Shown: piece after piece, positions 48,192 through 57,851 of the stretch | Layout: each line of letters begins with the position of its first letter | Numbering within the stretch: the stretch's first letter is position 1 | DNA from: Methylobacterium gnaphalii | GTDB lineage: Bacteria > Pseudomonadota > Alphaproteobacteria > Rhizobiales > Beijerinckiaceae | Length of the DNA stretch: 64,000 bases | Assembly: GCF_007992215.1 (NCBI RefSeq) | Contig: NZ_BJZV01000014.1 | Coordinates: forward strand, 90,985 to 154,984 | Direction of reading: 5' to 3' | The notes under the pieces: generated by a model | The model's input: the letters and a program-made list of their open reading frames with translations, nothing else | What the model was told of the DNA's origin: nothing | Databases searched by the model: none | Translations under genes and position numbers: made by a program

Positions 48192-50036
48192 TCAAGCCTC
48201 GTCGTCGGCTTCGTCTGCGCCCACCGCATCGGGCGGCGGTGGTGGCACCGCCCCTGTCTCGGCAGCAACCTCGGGCGCCTTTTCGCGCACGTCGACGATT
48301 TGGGCACCTGGGAAGCGGGTGAGCACCTCGCGCACCAGCGGGTGGCTCGCCGCGTCGCGATGGCGGTTCTCCTCAAGCTCGCGCGCAATCTGCGCCAACG
48401 TCGGCGCGCCGGCTTCCCGCGACACGGTGACCAGCCAGCTTCGCCCGGTCCATTGCTGCAGCGCCTTGGACAAGTCGCCCGGCAGGCTCGACTTCGCGCT
48501 CTCGCTGAGCCGCAGCTCGATCCGGCCCTCCTCGAAGCGCACGAGATGCACGTCCCGCTCGAGCGCGATCTTCAGACTGATGTCGCGGCGCGTATCGGCG
48601 AGCGCCACCACGTCCTCGAAACGGCTGAGGCGCAGTCCCTGCGGCTGCGGGGAGGCTGCGACGACGGTCTCAGGCACAGGCGCCGGGCGCGGCATGGCCG
48701 CACCGCCGGGAACGGCAGAGAGCTGGGGCCGCGGCGCGTCCGGCAGCGAGGCACGGGGAGCGGGGAGAGGACGCCCCCCGCCATCCGCGCCCGTAGGGCT
48801 GCCGGAGGCCGCATCGCTGCGCAGATTGCGCAGGGCCTCGTCCGGCGTCGGCAGGTCGGCAGCGTAGGCCAGCCGCACCAGCGCCATCTCGGCAGCAGCA
48901 AGCGGGCGCGGAGCAGCTTGAACCTCGGGAATTGCCTTGAGCAGGATCTGCCAAGCGCGCGACAGCGCGCGCACAGAGAGCTTCTGGGCGAACTCGGCCC
49001 CCCGCCTGCGCTCGACGTCGCTCAGCGACGGATCGGCAGCAGCGGCCTCGGGCACCAGTCTCAGACGCGTGACGAGATGCGTGAAGCCGGCGAGATCCGA
49101 GAGCACGATGCCGGGATCGGCGCCGGCCTCGTATTGCGACCGCAATTCGCCGAAGGCAGCCGGGATGTCACCGCGCATGGCCGCCTCGAAGAGATCGACC
49201 ACACGGCCGCGATCAGCGAGGCCGAGCATGTCGCGTACCGAGGCTGCATTCACCGCACCGGCGCCGTGCGCAATGGCTTGGTCGAGCAGCGAGAGCGCGT
49301 CGCGCACAGATCCTTCGGCCGCGCGTACGATGGCAGCGATGGCCTCGGGCTCGGCCTGGACACTTTCCGCCGCACAGATCTTGCCGAGATGCGCTGACAG
49401 CACGTCAGCCTCGACACGGCGCAGGTCGAAGCGCTGGCAGCGGGAGAGAATTGTCACCGGGACCTTGCGGATCTCGGTGGTAGCGAAGACGAATTTTGCG
49501 TGCGGCGGCGGCTCTTCCAGCGTCTTCAGGAAGGCGTTGAACGCCTTCTCGGAGAGCATATGGACCTCGTCGACGATGTAGACCTTATACCGCGCTGAGA
49601 CCGGTCCGTAGCGGATGCCATCGATGATCCCGCGGACGTCGTCGATGCCGGTATGTGAGGCGGCGTCCATCTCCAGCACGTCGAGATGGCGCGACTCCAT
49701 GATGGCCTGACAGTGCAACCCGAGCTCCGGCATCTCGACAGTCGGGCCGCCATCAGCTTGGCCTTTGCGGAGATAGTTCAACCCACGAGCGAGGATGCGG
49801 GCTGTGGTGGTCTTGCCTACACCACGGACGCCCGTGAGCATCCAGGCCTGCGGAATGCGGTTCGCCTGGAAGGCGTTGGCCAGCGTGCGCACCATGGCGC
49901 CCTGGCCGATCAGATCATCGAAGGTCTGCGGGCGATACCTGCGGGCAAGCACGCGGTAGGGCGTCGCGGCAGGAGGCGGCGCTGGCATACCGGGCAACCC
50001 CGGCTCGTCGATCAGCGTGCCGAGGGTGTCGTCCAT
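48192..50036 (-). CDS. dnaX: DNA polymerase III subunit gamma/tau
   Basis: A 614-aa clamp-loader subunit. The N-terminal AAA+ domain has [12 protein letters not shown], Walker [33 protein letters not shown] (Walker B) and sensor-1/arginine-finger segments. A domain III and a Pro/Ala-rich linker (about 410-470) follow, then a C-terminal tau-like domain ending in an acidic tail. The usual zinc Cys module after Walker A is reduced to one Cys ([13 protein letters not shown]). I saw no slippery A-tract for a gamma frameshift. The SRP RNA gene lies just upstream on the same strand. Confidence 0.95.
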   Translation of the reverse strand: MDDTLGTLIDEPGLPGMPAPPPAATPYRVLARRYRPQTFDDLIGQGAMVRTLANAFQANRIPQAWMLTGVRGVGKTTTARILARGLNYLRKGQADGGPTVEMPELGLHCQAIMESRHLDVLEMDAASHTGIDDVRGIIDGIRYGPVSARYKVYIVDEVHMLSEKAFNAFLKTLEEPPPHAKFVFATTEIRKVPVTILSRCQRFDLRRVEADVLSAHLGKICAAESVQAEPEAIAAIVRAAEGSVRDALSLLDQAIAHGAGAVNAASVRDMLGLADRGRVVDLFEAAMRGDIPAAFGELRSQYEAGADPGIVLSDLAGFTHLVTRLRLVPEAAAADPSLSDVERRRGAEFAQKLSVRALSRAWQILLKAIPEVQAAPRPLAAAEMALVRLAYAADLPTPDEALRNLRSDAASGSPTGADGGGRPLPAPRASLPDAPRPQLSAVPGGAAMPRPAPVPETVVAASPQPQGLRLSRFEDVVALADTRRDISLKIALERDVHLVRFEEGRIELRLSESAKSSLPGDLSKALQQWTGRSWLVTVSREAGAPTLAQIARELEENRHRDAASHPLVREVLTRFPGAQIVDVREKAPEVAAETGAVPPPPPDAVGADEADDEA

Positions 50037-50090
50037 GCCGCTTCAGATGTCGGAGTGTGCCCCCTGGGGCGTCGCGCTCGCCAGGGGCGA

Positions 50091-50193
50091 GGGTGGGAGG
50101 CTGGACGAAGACCCGCTCGGTCTCGTTAGGGCTGCTTCCTTCCGGACCTGACCCGGTTGGCGAGTGAAACGTCCCTCGCCAACCTCCCGCGCC
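50091..50193 (-). ncRNA. ffs: signal recognition particle RNA, small bacterial type (4.5S)
   Basis: On the minus strand the conserved domain IV GGTCAGGTCCGGAAGGAAGC is present: the GGAA tetraloop, the A-rich symmetric loop and CAGG contacts for Ffh. The flanks close the rod: GGGAGGTTGG near the 5' end pairs over 10 bp (one G-U) with CCAGCCTCCC near the 3' end. Length is about 100 nt; ends are estimated from the helix. It sits 54 nt upstream of dnaX, a frequent arrangement. It functions with Ffh and FtsY in co-translational targeting. Confidence 0.93.
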
Positions 50194-50380
50194 GTATATG
50201 GCTGGCATGGTCGGGCGATGCAAGCCGGTTCAGGCCGTGACGCCCCATCGTACGGAGAGACCGGCCAGCGGCGTCCAACGGTATTCTGTGGGCACTGCTC
50301 GCGGCAGCGATTCGACCAGCCGAATTTTGACCATAAGGATTGTCATCGTCGCCCTGGATCGCGCGCCTTAGGGACCGAGG

Positions 50381-50845
50381 ATGAGACATTGTGCGGCTGC
50401 CATCATCGCCATCGCCGCTCTCGAGGGCGGATACGCCAATGCCCAGACGGGGACGGCAGCGGGTTGGAAAGGTGCCTACCGTTATGCGTTCGACGGCGGC
50501 AGCACGGCCGGTGGCACGCCGATCTCGATCACCTACGATCTCGTCCTGGTCCCAGGTGCCGCGCGCGGCGGGTGCCGGATCGTGGCGACCGGCTTCCAAA
50601 CCGACGAGCGCATCGTCTGTCACACGACCGGAGATGACAAAAAGCTGACTGTCACTTTCCACGGCTACGACGACGGAAGGACCGTCAATCGAAACGGCGT
50701 CGCGGTCTACAAGCCGGGCCAGGCGTTATTCGTGCTGAAGCGCGGGGAGGACGACACGCTGGTGACTTACTGGGATGGACTTCGCCCGGATCTGCCGGCA
50801 GATGCCGCCAATCCGGGCGAGTACTTCAAGCCGGCGAAGCGCTGA
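50381..50845 (+). CDS. small exported protein of unknown function
   Basis: A 154-aa protein with an N-terminal signal peptide (about 1-21, cleavage predicted after YANA), then a beta-rich body with two Cys (GGCRIVATG and IVCHTTG) that could form a disulfide. The repeated G-W-K-G-A-Y-R-Y type start of the mature region suggests a lipocalin-like or DUF-type periplasmic domain, but I do not recognise the family. The start has AGGGA about 6 nt upstream. It is convergent with the next small gene. Confidence 0.7.
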   Translation: MRHCAAAIIAIAALEGGYANAQTGTAAGWKGAYRYAFDGGSTAGGTPISITYDLVLVPGAARGGCRIVATGFQTDERIVCHTTGDDKKLTVTFHGYDDGRTVNRNGVAVYKPGQALFVLKRGEDDTLVTYWDGLRPDLPADAANPGEYFKPAKR

Positions 50846-50864
50846 CGCGCTGCTGGCGCACCAA

Positions 50865-51128
50865 TCACTCCGCCTTGCGCTTGACGATCGCGAGGGTCGT
50901 GGCGTCGAGCTTCAGGTCGGACTTCTTGCCGTTGGCGTCGATGGCGTCGTCCACTTCGATTACGCCGTCATCCAATTCAATTTCTTTCCACGCCGTGAAC
51001 CCCTCCTTCTTGAGGACGTCCTCCACCTTGGCCTGTTGGTCGGCGGGCAGCCGCTGGTCAGCGAGAGCCGGCGCGGCGAGGGCGAGCGAGAGAGCGAGGG
51101 CCGGCAGGCCGAGTGTACGAGCGGACAT
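50865..51128 (-). CDS. small periplasmic PepSY-like protein
   Basis: An 87-aa protein. The signal peptide (about 1-23, ALADQ) is followed by a PepSY-type fold: QQAKVEDVLKKEGFTAWKEIELDDGVIEVDDAIDANGKKSDLKLD. This resembles the YpeB/PepSY domains of small periplasmic proteins. The role is unknown; such domains often bind or inhibit proteases. TGGAG lies 8 nt before the ATG. Confidence 0.75.
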   Translation of the reverse strand: MSARTLGLPALALSLALAAPALADQRLPADQQAKVEDVLKKEGFTAWKEIELDDGVIEVDDAIDANGKKSDLKLDATTLAIVKRKAE

Positions 51129-51275
51129 GAGCGGTCTCCAGGATTGAGGGAACCATTTCCGAACGGCTCAGCCCAGCGAGCGTTCCGTCCGTCCCCAGCA
51201 AGCCGACAGCCTGCAATTGTCACGACACAACTCCAAGCTTAAGCTTGACGTCAATAGAGGGGTTTGTTTTTCGCC

Positions 51276-52811
51276 ATGGTCACGCGCGTCGCCACCGTGG
51301 CGTTCGAGGGGATCGAGGCGCGGGCCGTTGACGTACAGGTGCAGATCGCGCCCGGAATGGTCGCGTTCAATGTCGTCGGACTGCCCGACAAGGCCGTCGC
51401 CGAATCGCGCGAGCGGGTCCGCTCAGCGCTGATCGCCTCCGGGCTGGCCCTGCCGGCCAAGCGCATCACCGTCAACCTCGCCCCGGCCGACCTGCCCAAA
51501 GAGGGCTCGCATTACGACCTGCCGATCGCGCTCGGCGTGATGGGAGCAATCGGCGCCCTCCCGGCTGATGCATTGGCCGGCTACTGCGTACTCGGCGAAT
51601 TGGCACTGGACGGATCTCTCACGGCAGTTGCGGGCGTGCTGCCAGCGGCGATGGCAGCGAACGAGCGTGGACTTGGCTTGATCTGCCCCGCAGCCTGCGG
51701 GCCGGAGGCAGCTTGGGCGGCGGGTGACATGGACGTCCTGGCGCCTCGCTCGCTGATCCAGCTCGCCAACCATTTCAAGGGCAGTCAGGTGATGGCGCGG
51801 CCGCTGGCCGCCGTCGCGGCCTCAAGCGGGGTGTTGCCGGATCTGCGCGACATCAAGGGGCAGGAAGGCGCCAAGCGCGCGCTGGAGATTGCAGCGGCCG
51901 GTGGCCACAACCTCCTAATGAATGGCCCGCCGGGAGCCGGCAAGTCGATGCTGGCCGCCCGGCTGCCGTCTATCCTGCCGGCTCTGTCGCCGCGGGAACT
52001 GCTCGAAGTCTCGATGATCCAGTCGGTGGCCGGTCAGATCAAAGGTGGCGCTCTTTCGAACCGGCGGCCGTTCCGGCAACCGCACCATTCGGCCTCGATG
52101 GCAGCTCTCGTCGGCGGTGGTATCAACGGGCGGCCGGGGGAGGCCTCGCTCGCCCATGGTGGTGTGCTCTTCCTCGATGAACTGCCAGAGTTTCAGCCGC
52201 AGGTGCTCGACTCGCTGCGCCAGCCCATGGAAACCGGCGAAGTGATGATCGCACGCGCCAATCACCGCGTGACTTACCCGGCTCGCTTCCAGCTGGTTGC
52301 AGCGATGAACCCCTGCCGCTGCGGGCAGGCCCTTGAGCCCGGCTATGCCTGCCGGCGCGGGCCGAACGAGCGCTGCATGGCGCAGTATGGCGCGCGCATC
52401 TCGGGTCCGCTGCTCGACCGCATCGACCTGCGCATCGAGGCCGGCGCCGTCACCGCCGCCGACCTGATCCTGCCGCCACCCACCGAGGGCTCGCGAGAGA
52501 CGGCCGCCAGTGTCGCCGCGGCGCGCGAACGTCAGACCACGCGATACGCTGAGCGCGGCCTCGGCGCGGCGATCACGAACGCGACCTGCCCAGTGACGGT
52601 CATCGAAGAAGCGGCTGCGCCGGACGCTGACGGCACCGCCCTGATCCGCGACGCGGCCGAGACGATGCGCCTCTCGGCCCGCGGCTTTCACCGGACGCTA
52701 CGGGTGGCGCGGACGCTGGCTGATCTGGACGGCGAGGAGAGAGTGAGACGTGTCCATCTGGCCGAGGCGCTGTCGTACCGGGCGCGGGTGGAGAAACCAG
52801 TCACGGCTTGA
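51276..52811 (+). CDS. ComM/YifB-family Mg-chelatase-like AAA+ ATPase
   Basis: A 511-aa protein. The N-terminal Lon-protease-like domain (about 1-170) has EGIEARAVDVQVQIAPG and ESRERVRSAL. The Mg-chelatase AAA+ core has Walker A NGPPGAGKSM and Walker B GGVLFLDELPEF. A C-terminal domain with a Cys cluster (NPCRCGQALEPGYACRR) and DRIDLRIE follows. ComM helicases promote branch migration during natural transformation, although many carriers are not known to be competent. ATG 51276 gives the family start (MVTRVATVAFEG). Confidence 0.93.
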   Translation: MVTRVATVAFEGIEARAVDVQVQIAPGMVAFNVVGLPDKAVAESRERVRSALIASGLALPAKRITVNLAPADLPKEGSHYDLPIALGVMGAIGALPADALAGYCVLGELALDGSLTAVAGVLPAAMAANERGLGLICPAACGPEAAWAAGDMDVLAPRSLIQLANHFKGSQVMARPLAAVAASSGVLPDLRDIKGQEGAKRALEIAAAGGHNLLMNGPPGAGKSMLAARLPSILPALSPRELLEVSMIQSVAGQIKGGALSNRRPFRQPHHSASMAALVGGGINGRPGEASLAHGGVLFLDELPEFQPQVLDSLRQPMETGEVMIARANHRVTYPARFQLVAAMNPCRCGQALEPGYACRRGPNERCMAQYGARISGPLLDRIDLRIEAGAVTAADLILPPPTEGSRETAASVAAARERQTTRYAERGLGAAITNATCPVTVIEEAAAPDADGTALIRDAAETMRLSARGFHRTLRVARTLADLDGEERVRRVHLAEALSYRARVEKPVTA

Positions 52812-52865
52812 GGCGTGCCTTAGGAAAACGGGATACTGGCCCATACAGCCAAGTCGCAGCCGATC

Positions 52866-53543
52866 CTATGCCTCCGTCTGCTCGGCGATGTAGCGACCGA
52901 GCGCGCTTGCAGCGTTCAGCATGTGGGCGCGCATCTGCCGTGCAGCGGACTCGCCGTCGCCCTGCGCCATAGCGGCCAGGATCGCCCCGTGCTCGTCGCG
53001 CGAGAGACGTATGCGCTCGCCGTGGCGCAGTTGGGTGCGGCGGAACGCCGAGAGTCGCCAGCGGAGGCCAAGCGCTTGTTCGGCCATGAACCCGTTATGA
53101 GTCGCCTGATACAACGTGTCGTGAAAGTCTCGGTTGAACGCGTCGTAGGCGTCAACGTCACCGGCCTCGACGATCGCGGCCGAGGATTCATGCAGGTCGA
53201 TCAAGCGGCTGCGTTCAATCAGCGTCATGCGGTAGGTCGCCAGACGCGTGCACATCGCCTCGATCTCGGCCGTGGTCTCGAACATGTCGGCGATCTGCTC
53301 CGGCGTCATCCGCGTGACGACGGCACCACGGCGGGGTCGCAGTTCGACCAGACCGTTGAACGCGAGTTGCCTGAGTGCCTCGCGGACCGGCGTGCGGGAT
53401 GCACCGAAGCGCGAGGCGAGTTCCTGCTCGTCCAGCGCTGTACCCGCGGCAAGACTGCCGGAAGTGATGGCGTCGGTCAGCGCATTATGGATACGGTCCG
53501 AGAGCAGCCCGCGCTCTTCGATCACCTCTCCGTCCATACCCAC
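52866..53543 (-). CDS. GntR-family regulator (FadR/FCD subgroup)
   Basis: A 225-aa transcription factor. The winged helix-turn-helix (about 12-78) includes LDEQELASRFGASRTPVREALRQL. The FCD effector domain (about 90-215) has the metal-binding Asp/His pattern (FNRDFHDTLYQATHN and EHGAILAAMAQGD). It is divergent from a DctP-type TRAP transporter operon, so it probably controls that operon in response to the transported carboxylate. That link is positional inference. Confidence 0.9.
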   Translation of the reverse strand: MGMDGEVIEERGLLSDRIHNALTDAITSGSLAAGTALDEQELASRFGASRTPVREALRQLAFNGLVELRPRRGAVVTRMTPEQIADMFETTAEIEAMCTRLATYRMTLIERSRLIDLHESSAAIVEAGDVDAYDAFNRDFHDTLYQATHNGFMAEQALGLRWRLSAFRRTQLRHGERIRLSRDEHGAILAAMAQGDGESAARQMRAHMLNAASALGRYIAEQTEA

Positions 53544-53864
53544 ACCTTCAATCCGAGCTGCGCCGACCTGAGCCGATGCCCGACCTGAGCGTCAAGCCAT
53601 GCAGCGAGCCGCCACCCTTCGTACATGCGATTTTTAGTGAAGCCGGCGGGCCAACGTGAGAGGGTTCTGAAAACATTTGCTATCGCGACATGCACGATTT
53701 GGCCCACGGGTCCATCCGTGAATACGCAAAGAAATGTTTGGCACGGCTCCGTATCCAGAGCGGCACAAGATCGCTTGAAAATATACGAATGTGTGTAAGA
53801 TTGCGCGAACTCGCATCCATCAGAGATGCGGACAAGATCACGCCTCGTACGGGAGAGGAACGCC
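53544..53864. other. 321-bp divergent gntR/TRAP intergenic region
   Basis: It holds the promoters of the regulator and the TRAP operon. A short inverted repeat CACGG-GTCCAT-CCGTG (53705-53720) is a possible GntR-type operator, and an AT-rich stretch (53776-53800) lies closer to dctP. No gene is supported inside it. Confidence 0.4.
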
Positions 53865-54887
53865 ATGACCCTGACTCGCCGCCATCTCGTCGCGGCCGGC
53901 CTTGCTGCGCCGGCTCTGCTCAAGTTCGGCAACGGCGCGGCGCACGCCGCGACCACCCTTAAGCTGTCGCACCAATTTCCTGGCGGCACGATTGAGGAAG
54001 GCGATTTTCGCGATCGGATGTGCCGGAAATTCGCGGCCGCGATCGCCGAGCGGTCTAAGGGCGCACTCGAAATACAGGTCTATCCCGGCTCGTCGCTGAT
54101 GAAGACGAACGCCCAGTTCGGCGCGATGCGCAAGGGCGCCCTCGACATGTCGCTCTATCCCTCGCCCTATGCTGGCGGCGAAGTTCAGGAGCTGAATATC
54201 GGTCTCATGCCGGCCCTGGTACCGTCCTACGCTCAGGCGATCGCCTGGAAGAACGCCGCGGTCGGCAAGAAGCTCACAGAGATCCTCGACTCCAAGGGCA
54301 TCATCCTCGTCTCATGGGTTTGGCAGGCCGGAGGCGTGGCGAGCCGCGACCGGCCCCTGCTGACGCCGGCCGACGCGAAGGGCCTCAAGGTCCGTGGTGG
54401 CTCGCGCGAGATGGACTTGGTGATGAAGCAGGCGGGTGCGGCGACCCTGTCGGTCCCCTCGAACGAATCCTACGCAGCGATGCAGACCGGCGCCTGCGAC
54501 GCGGTGCTGACCTCCTCGACCAGCCTGATCTCGTTCCGGCTGGAGGAGATCGCCAAGCATCTCACCTCGGGACGCGAGCGCTCCTACTGGTTCATGCTCG
54601 AGCCGATCATGATGTCGAAGGCCATCTTCACGGGCTTGCCGAAAGATCAGCAGGATCTGATCATGGCTGTCGGCGCCGAACTCGAGACGTTCGGCCAGGA
54701 CGGAGCCAAGGCCGACGACAAGAAGGTGGAAGAGGTTTTCTCCAAGGCAGGGGCGAAGGTCCAGCAGCTCGACGAGGCGACCTTGGGTCAATGGCGGGAC
54801 ATCGCCCGCGATACCGCCTGGAAGGACTTCGCGGCTAAGAACGCGTCCTGTGCCGAACTCCTGAAGCTGGCGGAGCAAATCGCGTGA
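53865..54887 (+). CDS. TRAP transporter substrate-binding protein DctP
   Basis: A 340-aa periplasmic receptor. The N-terminus TRRHLVAAGLAAPALLKF carries a twin-arginine-like signal, cleaved after AHA around residue 28. The DctP fold follows, with LKLSHQFPGG, GSSLMKTNAQFGAMRKGALD and LLTPADAKGLKVRGG, where the conserved Arg binds the ligand carboxylate. The substrate is probably an organic acid, identity unknown. GGGAGAGG lies 6-8 nt before ATG 53865. The stop overlaps the dctQ GTG. Confidence 0.93.
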   Translation: MTLTRRHLVAAGLAAPALLKFGNGAAHAATTLKLSHQFPGGTIEEGDFRDRMCRKFAAAIAERSKGALEIQVYPGSSLMKTNAQFGAMRKGALDMSLYPSPYAGGEVQELNIGLMPALVPSYAQAIAWKNAAVGKKLTEILDSKGIILVSWVWQAGGVASRDRPLLTPADAKGLKVRGGSREMDLVMKQAGAATLSVPSNESYAAMQTGACDAVLTSSTSLISFRLEEIAKHLTSGRERSYWFMLEPIMMSKAIFTGLPKDQQDLIMAVGAELETFGQDGAKADDKKVEEVFSKAGAKVQQLDEATLGQWRDIARDTAWKDFAAKNASCAELLKLAEQIA

Positions 54888-55564
54888 GCCACGGCTTCGA
54901 CGCGGCCACCGCGGGGCCGGAGACGCCGGCTGCTGGAGGGCCGCGCATCCCCGGTCTCCTTGGCGTACTCGACCGCGCAATGCGGGCGGTGAACCAAGTC
55001 ATCCTGGTGCTCGGAGGCGTGGCCCTCGTCGCAGCCTGCCTCGTGCTCAGCGACAGCGTGGTGGTCCGCTACTTCTTCAAGCAGCCAACGGAGTGGCAGG
55101 ACGAGATGGCGGTGTTCCTCATTGTGGGCGCCACCTTCTTCTCCGCCGCTGCAGTGCAAGCCAAGCGTGGCCACGTCGCCATCGAAGCGCTCACGGGGTT
55201 GCTGTCGCCGAAGGTGAATCGTATCCGCCTGATCCTGGCGGACATTATCAGCCTCGCCTTCGTCGCCTTCTTCACGTGGAAAAGTTGGTCGCTCTTTCAC
55301 GAGGCCTATGTCGACGGCCAGACCTCGCAATCAACCTGGGGGCCACCGCTCTCGATCCCCTACGGCCTGATGGCCGCGGGCATGACGCTCTTGACCATCC
55401 AGTTCCTGCTGCAGATCGCCGAGGCCATGCTTTACGGCCCGAAGAGCGCCGGTTGGGCGCAGCCCAAGATCGGGCTCGGCGCCGACCTCAACCGTAACAC
55501 GACCCCCGAGACAGCTGATCCGATGGGCAAGACAGTCGGTACCGTTTCCGGAGACCACCGATGA
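54884..55564 (+). CDS. TRAP transporter small permease DctQ
   Basis: A 226-aa membrane protein with four TM helices (about 40-62, 78-95, 115-133, 155-175). It carries the family motif EWQDEMAVFLIVGATFFSAA and the KRGHVAIEAL loop. It pairs with DctM in a sodium- or proton-coupled carboxylate importer. The start GTG overlaps the dctP stop by 4 nt and its stop overlaps dctM by 4 nt, so all three subunits are coupled. Confidence 0.93.
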   Translation: MSHGFDAATAGPETPAAGGPRIPGLLGVLDRAMRAVNQVILVLGGVALVAACLVLSDSVVVRYFFKQPTEWQDEMAVFLIVGATFFSAAAVQAKRGHVAIEALTGLLSPKVNRIRLILADIISLAFVAFFTWKSWSLFHEAYVDGQTSQSTWGPPLSIPYGLMAAGMTLLTIQFLLQIAEAMLYGPKSAGWAQPKIGLGADLNRNTTPETADPMGKTVGTVSGDHR

Positions 55565-56913
55565 GCACCGCCGCGATCGGCTTTCTGTATGCTGGCGCGA
55601 CGCTCGGGGCGATGCTCTCGGGCATCCCCATCGCTTTTGCGCTCGGCTTCGTCGCGCTCGCCTTCATGTTCGTGTTCATGCCGGCCGCTTCGCTCGATAC
55701 GGTGACGCAAAACGTCTACGAGGAGATGGCCTCGATCACGCTGCTCTCGATCCCGCTCTTCATCCTGAAAGGCGCGGCGATCGGGCGCTCAAAGGCGGGC
55801 CAAGACCTCTATTCGGCGATGCATGCTTGGATGCAGCGCATCCCCGGCGGGCTCGGCATCGCCAACGTGTTCGCCTGTGCGCTGTTCGCGGCGATGGCCG
55901 GATCGAGCCCAGCCACCTGCTCGGCAATCGGCTCGGCCGGCATCCCGGAGATGAGGAAGCGCGGCTATTCGCCGGGCTTCGCTGCCGGCATTATCGCCGC
56001 GGGCGGCACGCTTGGCATCCTGCTGCCGCCCTCGATCACGATGATCCTCTACGCGGTCGCCGCCGAACAGTCGCTCGGTAGGCTGTTCCTCGCCGGTATT
56101 GGGCCGGGCCTGCTGCTCGTTGCCCTGTTCTCGGGCTGGGCGATGATCCGCTTCCGCTCGGAATACGCAGCAGCGAAGCGGGTCTACGAGGCCGGCGGAG
56201 CGAGATCGCCGATCCTTGCCGAAGACCGCTACTCGATGAGCCAGCGCTTCTCGACGCTGCCGCGTGTTCTGCCCTTCGTGGTGCTGCTCACCGGCGTGAT
56301 GGTGGCGCTCTACGGCGGCTACGCCACTCCATCTGAGACCGCCGGCCTCGGTGGGCTTCTGGCCTTGGGGCTGATCGCGCTGATCTACGGCGTCTGGCGC
56401 GCGAAGGATGTCGGCCCGATCCTCACGGCGACTCTGCGCGAATCTACCATGCTGATGCTGATCATCGGCATGTCGCTACTCTACGCCTACGTGATGAGCT
56501 ACCTGCACATCTCGCAATCGGCGGCCTCGGCCATCGTCGCGATGCAGCTCTCGCCTTGGGTGCTGCTGGTGATGATTTTGGCTCTGGTGATTGCGCTCGG
56601 CTTCTTCCTGCCGCCAGTCTCGATCATCCTGATGACCGCGCCGATCATCCTGCCGCCGCTCAAGGCCGCCGGGTTCGACCTCGTCTGGTTCGGTGTGGTG
56701 ATGACCATCACCATGGAGATGGGCCTGATTCACCCGCCAGTCGGGCTGAACATCTTCGTCATCAAGAACATCGCTCCGGACATCCCGCTGTCGGACATCA
56801 TTTGGGGCACGTTGCCCTTCGTGATCCTGATGGCGGTGGCAATCACGCTGCTCTGCCTCGTCCCGGGCATCGCACTGTGGCTTCCCGACGTGCTGCTACC
56901 GAGCACACGGTAA
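55561..56913 (+). CDS. TRAP transporter large permease DctM
   Basis: A 450-aa permease with 11-12 TM helices. Family motifs are IPLFILKGAAIGRSKAG, FAAMAGSSPATCSAIGSAGIPEM, and AAGGTLGILLPPSITMILYA, which is the hallmark PPS loop. A near-C-terminal IHPPVGLNIFVIK is the second symmetry-related motif. It forms the translocation pathway for the DctP-bound substrate. The ATGA overlap with dctQ and absence of a following gene make it the end of the operon. Confidence 0.94.
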   Translation: MSTAAIGFLYAGATLGAMLSGIPIAFALGFVALAFMFVFMPAASLDTVTQNVYEEMASITLLSIPLFILKGAAIGRSKAGQDLYSAMHAWMQRIPGGLGIANVFACALFAAMAGSSPATCSAIGSAGIPEMRKRGYSPGFAAGIIAAGGTLGILLPPSITMILYAVAAEQSLGRLFLAGIGPGLLLVALFSGWAMIRFRSEYAAAKRVYEAGGARSPILAEDRYSMSQRFSTLPRVLPFVVLLTGVMVALYGGYATPSETAGLGGLLALGLIALIYGVWRAKDVGPILTATLRESTMLMLIIGMSLLYAYVMSYLHISQSAASAIVAMQLSPWVLLVMILALVIALGFFLPPVSIILMTAPIILPPLKAAGFDLVWFGVVMTITMEMGLIHPPVGLNIFVIKNIAPDIPLSDIIWGTLPFVILMAVAITLLCLVPGIALWLPDVLLPSTR

Positions 56914-57023
56914 GGGGCACCGTGTCACCATCCGCGCCCGGAGCATTACTCCTGGCGGTCAAAGGCGCACGGGAAACGGCACCCGGCCTCGACGCAGCCC
57001 GCCATCGAAGACACGAGACTTCG

Positions 57024-57752
57024 TCACTCGCGGCGCAGCACGTGGTCGGCGACGAAATCCTGCAGCCGGCGCGGCTTCTGCGTGCCGACTAGGGCTTGGG
57101 GATCGTAGACCTCGGCGACCCAATCCTCGAAAGCGATCGGGGTATGAGCGTCGTAGTCCGCATAAGCGCAAAGGAAGCGGTACAGGATACCAGTCTTCGC
57201 GCTCCGCATATGCCCGTAGCGAAACGAGAGCTGCTCTGCGGCCTCGGATACGGCGCGCTTCTCCTGGAAGATGAGGTAGAGGGCCGCGGCCAGCCCGGCG
57301 CGATCGGCGCCGGACTTGCAGTGGATCAGGGCAGGATAGCGGATCGTCTCAAAGAGCCGCTTGAGCTCCAGCACGGTCTCGACCTGCGGTGCCTCGCGTG
57401 AGCGCACGGTCACGTCGTGCAAGTCGATGCCCAAGTCGCGGCAGGCATCCCGCTCGAGTGGCCAGGAACCGTATTCCCGCTGTCCGCGCAGGCAGATTAC
57501 GCTGCGGATGCCGGCGCGATGGAAGCGTGCGAGCTGGCGGGGTGTCGGCTGCGCCGAACGCCACAGCCGGCCGGATCCGACTGGATGCGCGTTGAGGTAG
57601 GCGAGCCGCAACAGACCGTGATCGGCGACCAGCATGTTCAGCCAGGCCTTGGCGCGCTCGACATGGCCCTGCAGCGGCCTGTCCCAACGGGCGATGCGAG
57701 CATGCCTCTTGAGGTTCCGGCGCAGAAGCTTCTGGTATGCGGATTCGTCCAT
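57024..57752 (-). CDS. tyrosine/dual-specificity phosphatase family protein
   Basis: A 242-aa cysteine phosphatase. The signature HCKSGADRAG gives Cys145 and Arg151, and the general-acid region is around DLHDVTVRSREAP (Asp110/Asp113). The N-terminal part (about 1-55) is basic and helical, and VGSGRLWRSAQPTPRQL opens the DSP-like domain. Bacterial members act on phospho-sugars, lipid A or phosphotyrosine. Placed beside three glycosyltransferase genes, a role in LPS-core or exopolysaccharide synthesis is plausible. Confidence 0.83.
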   Translation of the reverse strand: MDESAYQKLLRRNLKRHARIARWDRPLQGHVERAKAWLNMLVADHGLLRLAYLNAHPVGSGRLWRSAQPTPRQLARFHRAGIRSVICLRGQREYGSWPLERDACRDLGIDLHDVTVRSREAPQVETVLELKRLFETIRYPALIHCKSGADRAGLAAALYLIFQEKRAVSEAAEQLSFRYGHMRSAKTGILYRFLCAYADYDAHTPIAFEDWVAEVYDPQALVGTQKPRRLQDFVADHVLRRE

Positions 57753-57851
57753 CAGGAGCCCATTGGCGGCTGAACCTCGATCCAGCAGGCGGACAGCGCG
57801 GCACGACCGGAATGGACCCCTCGAGCTGCTGCGGCCGCGAGTTGTCCCGCG

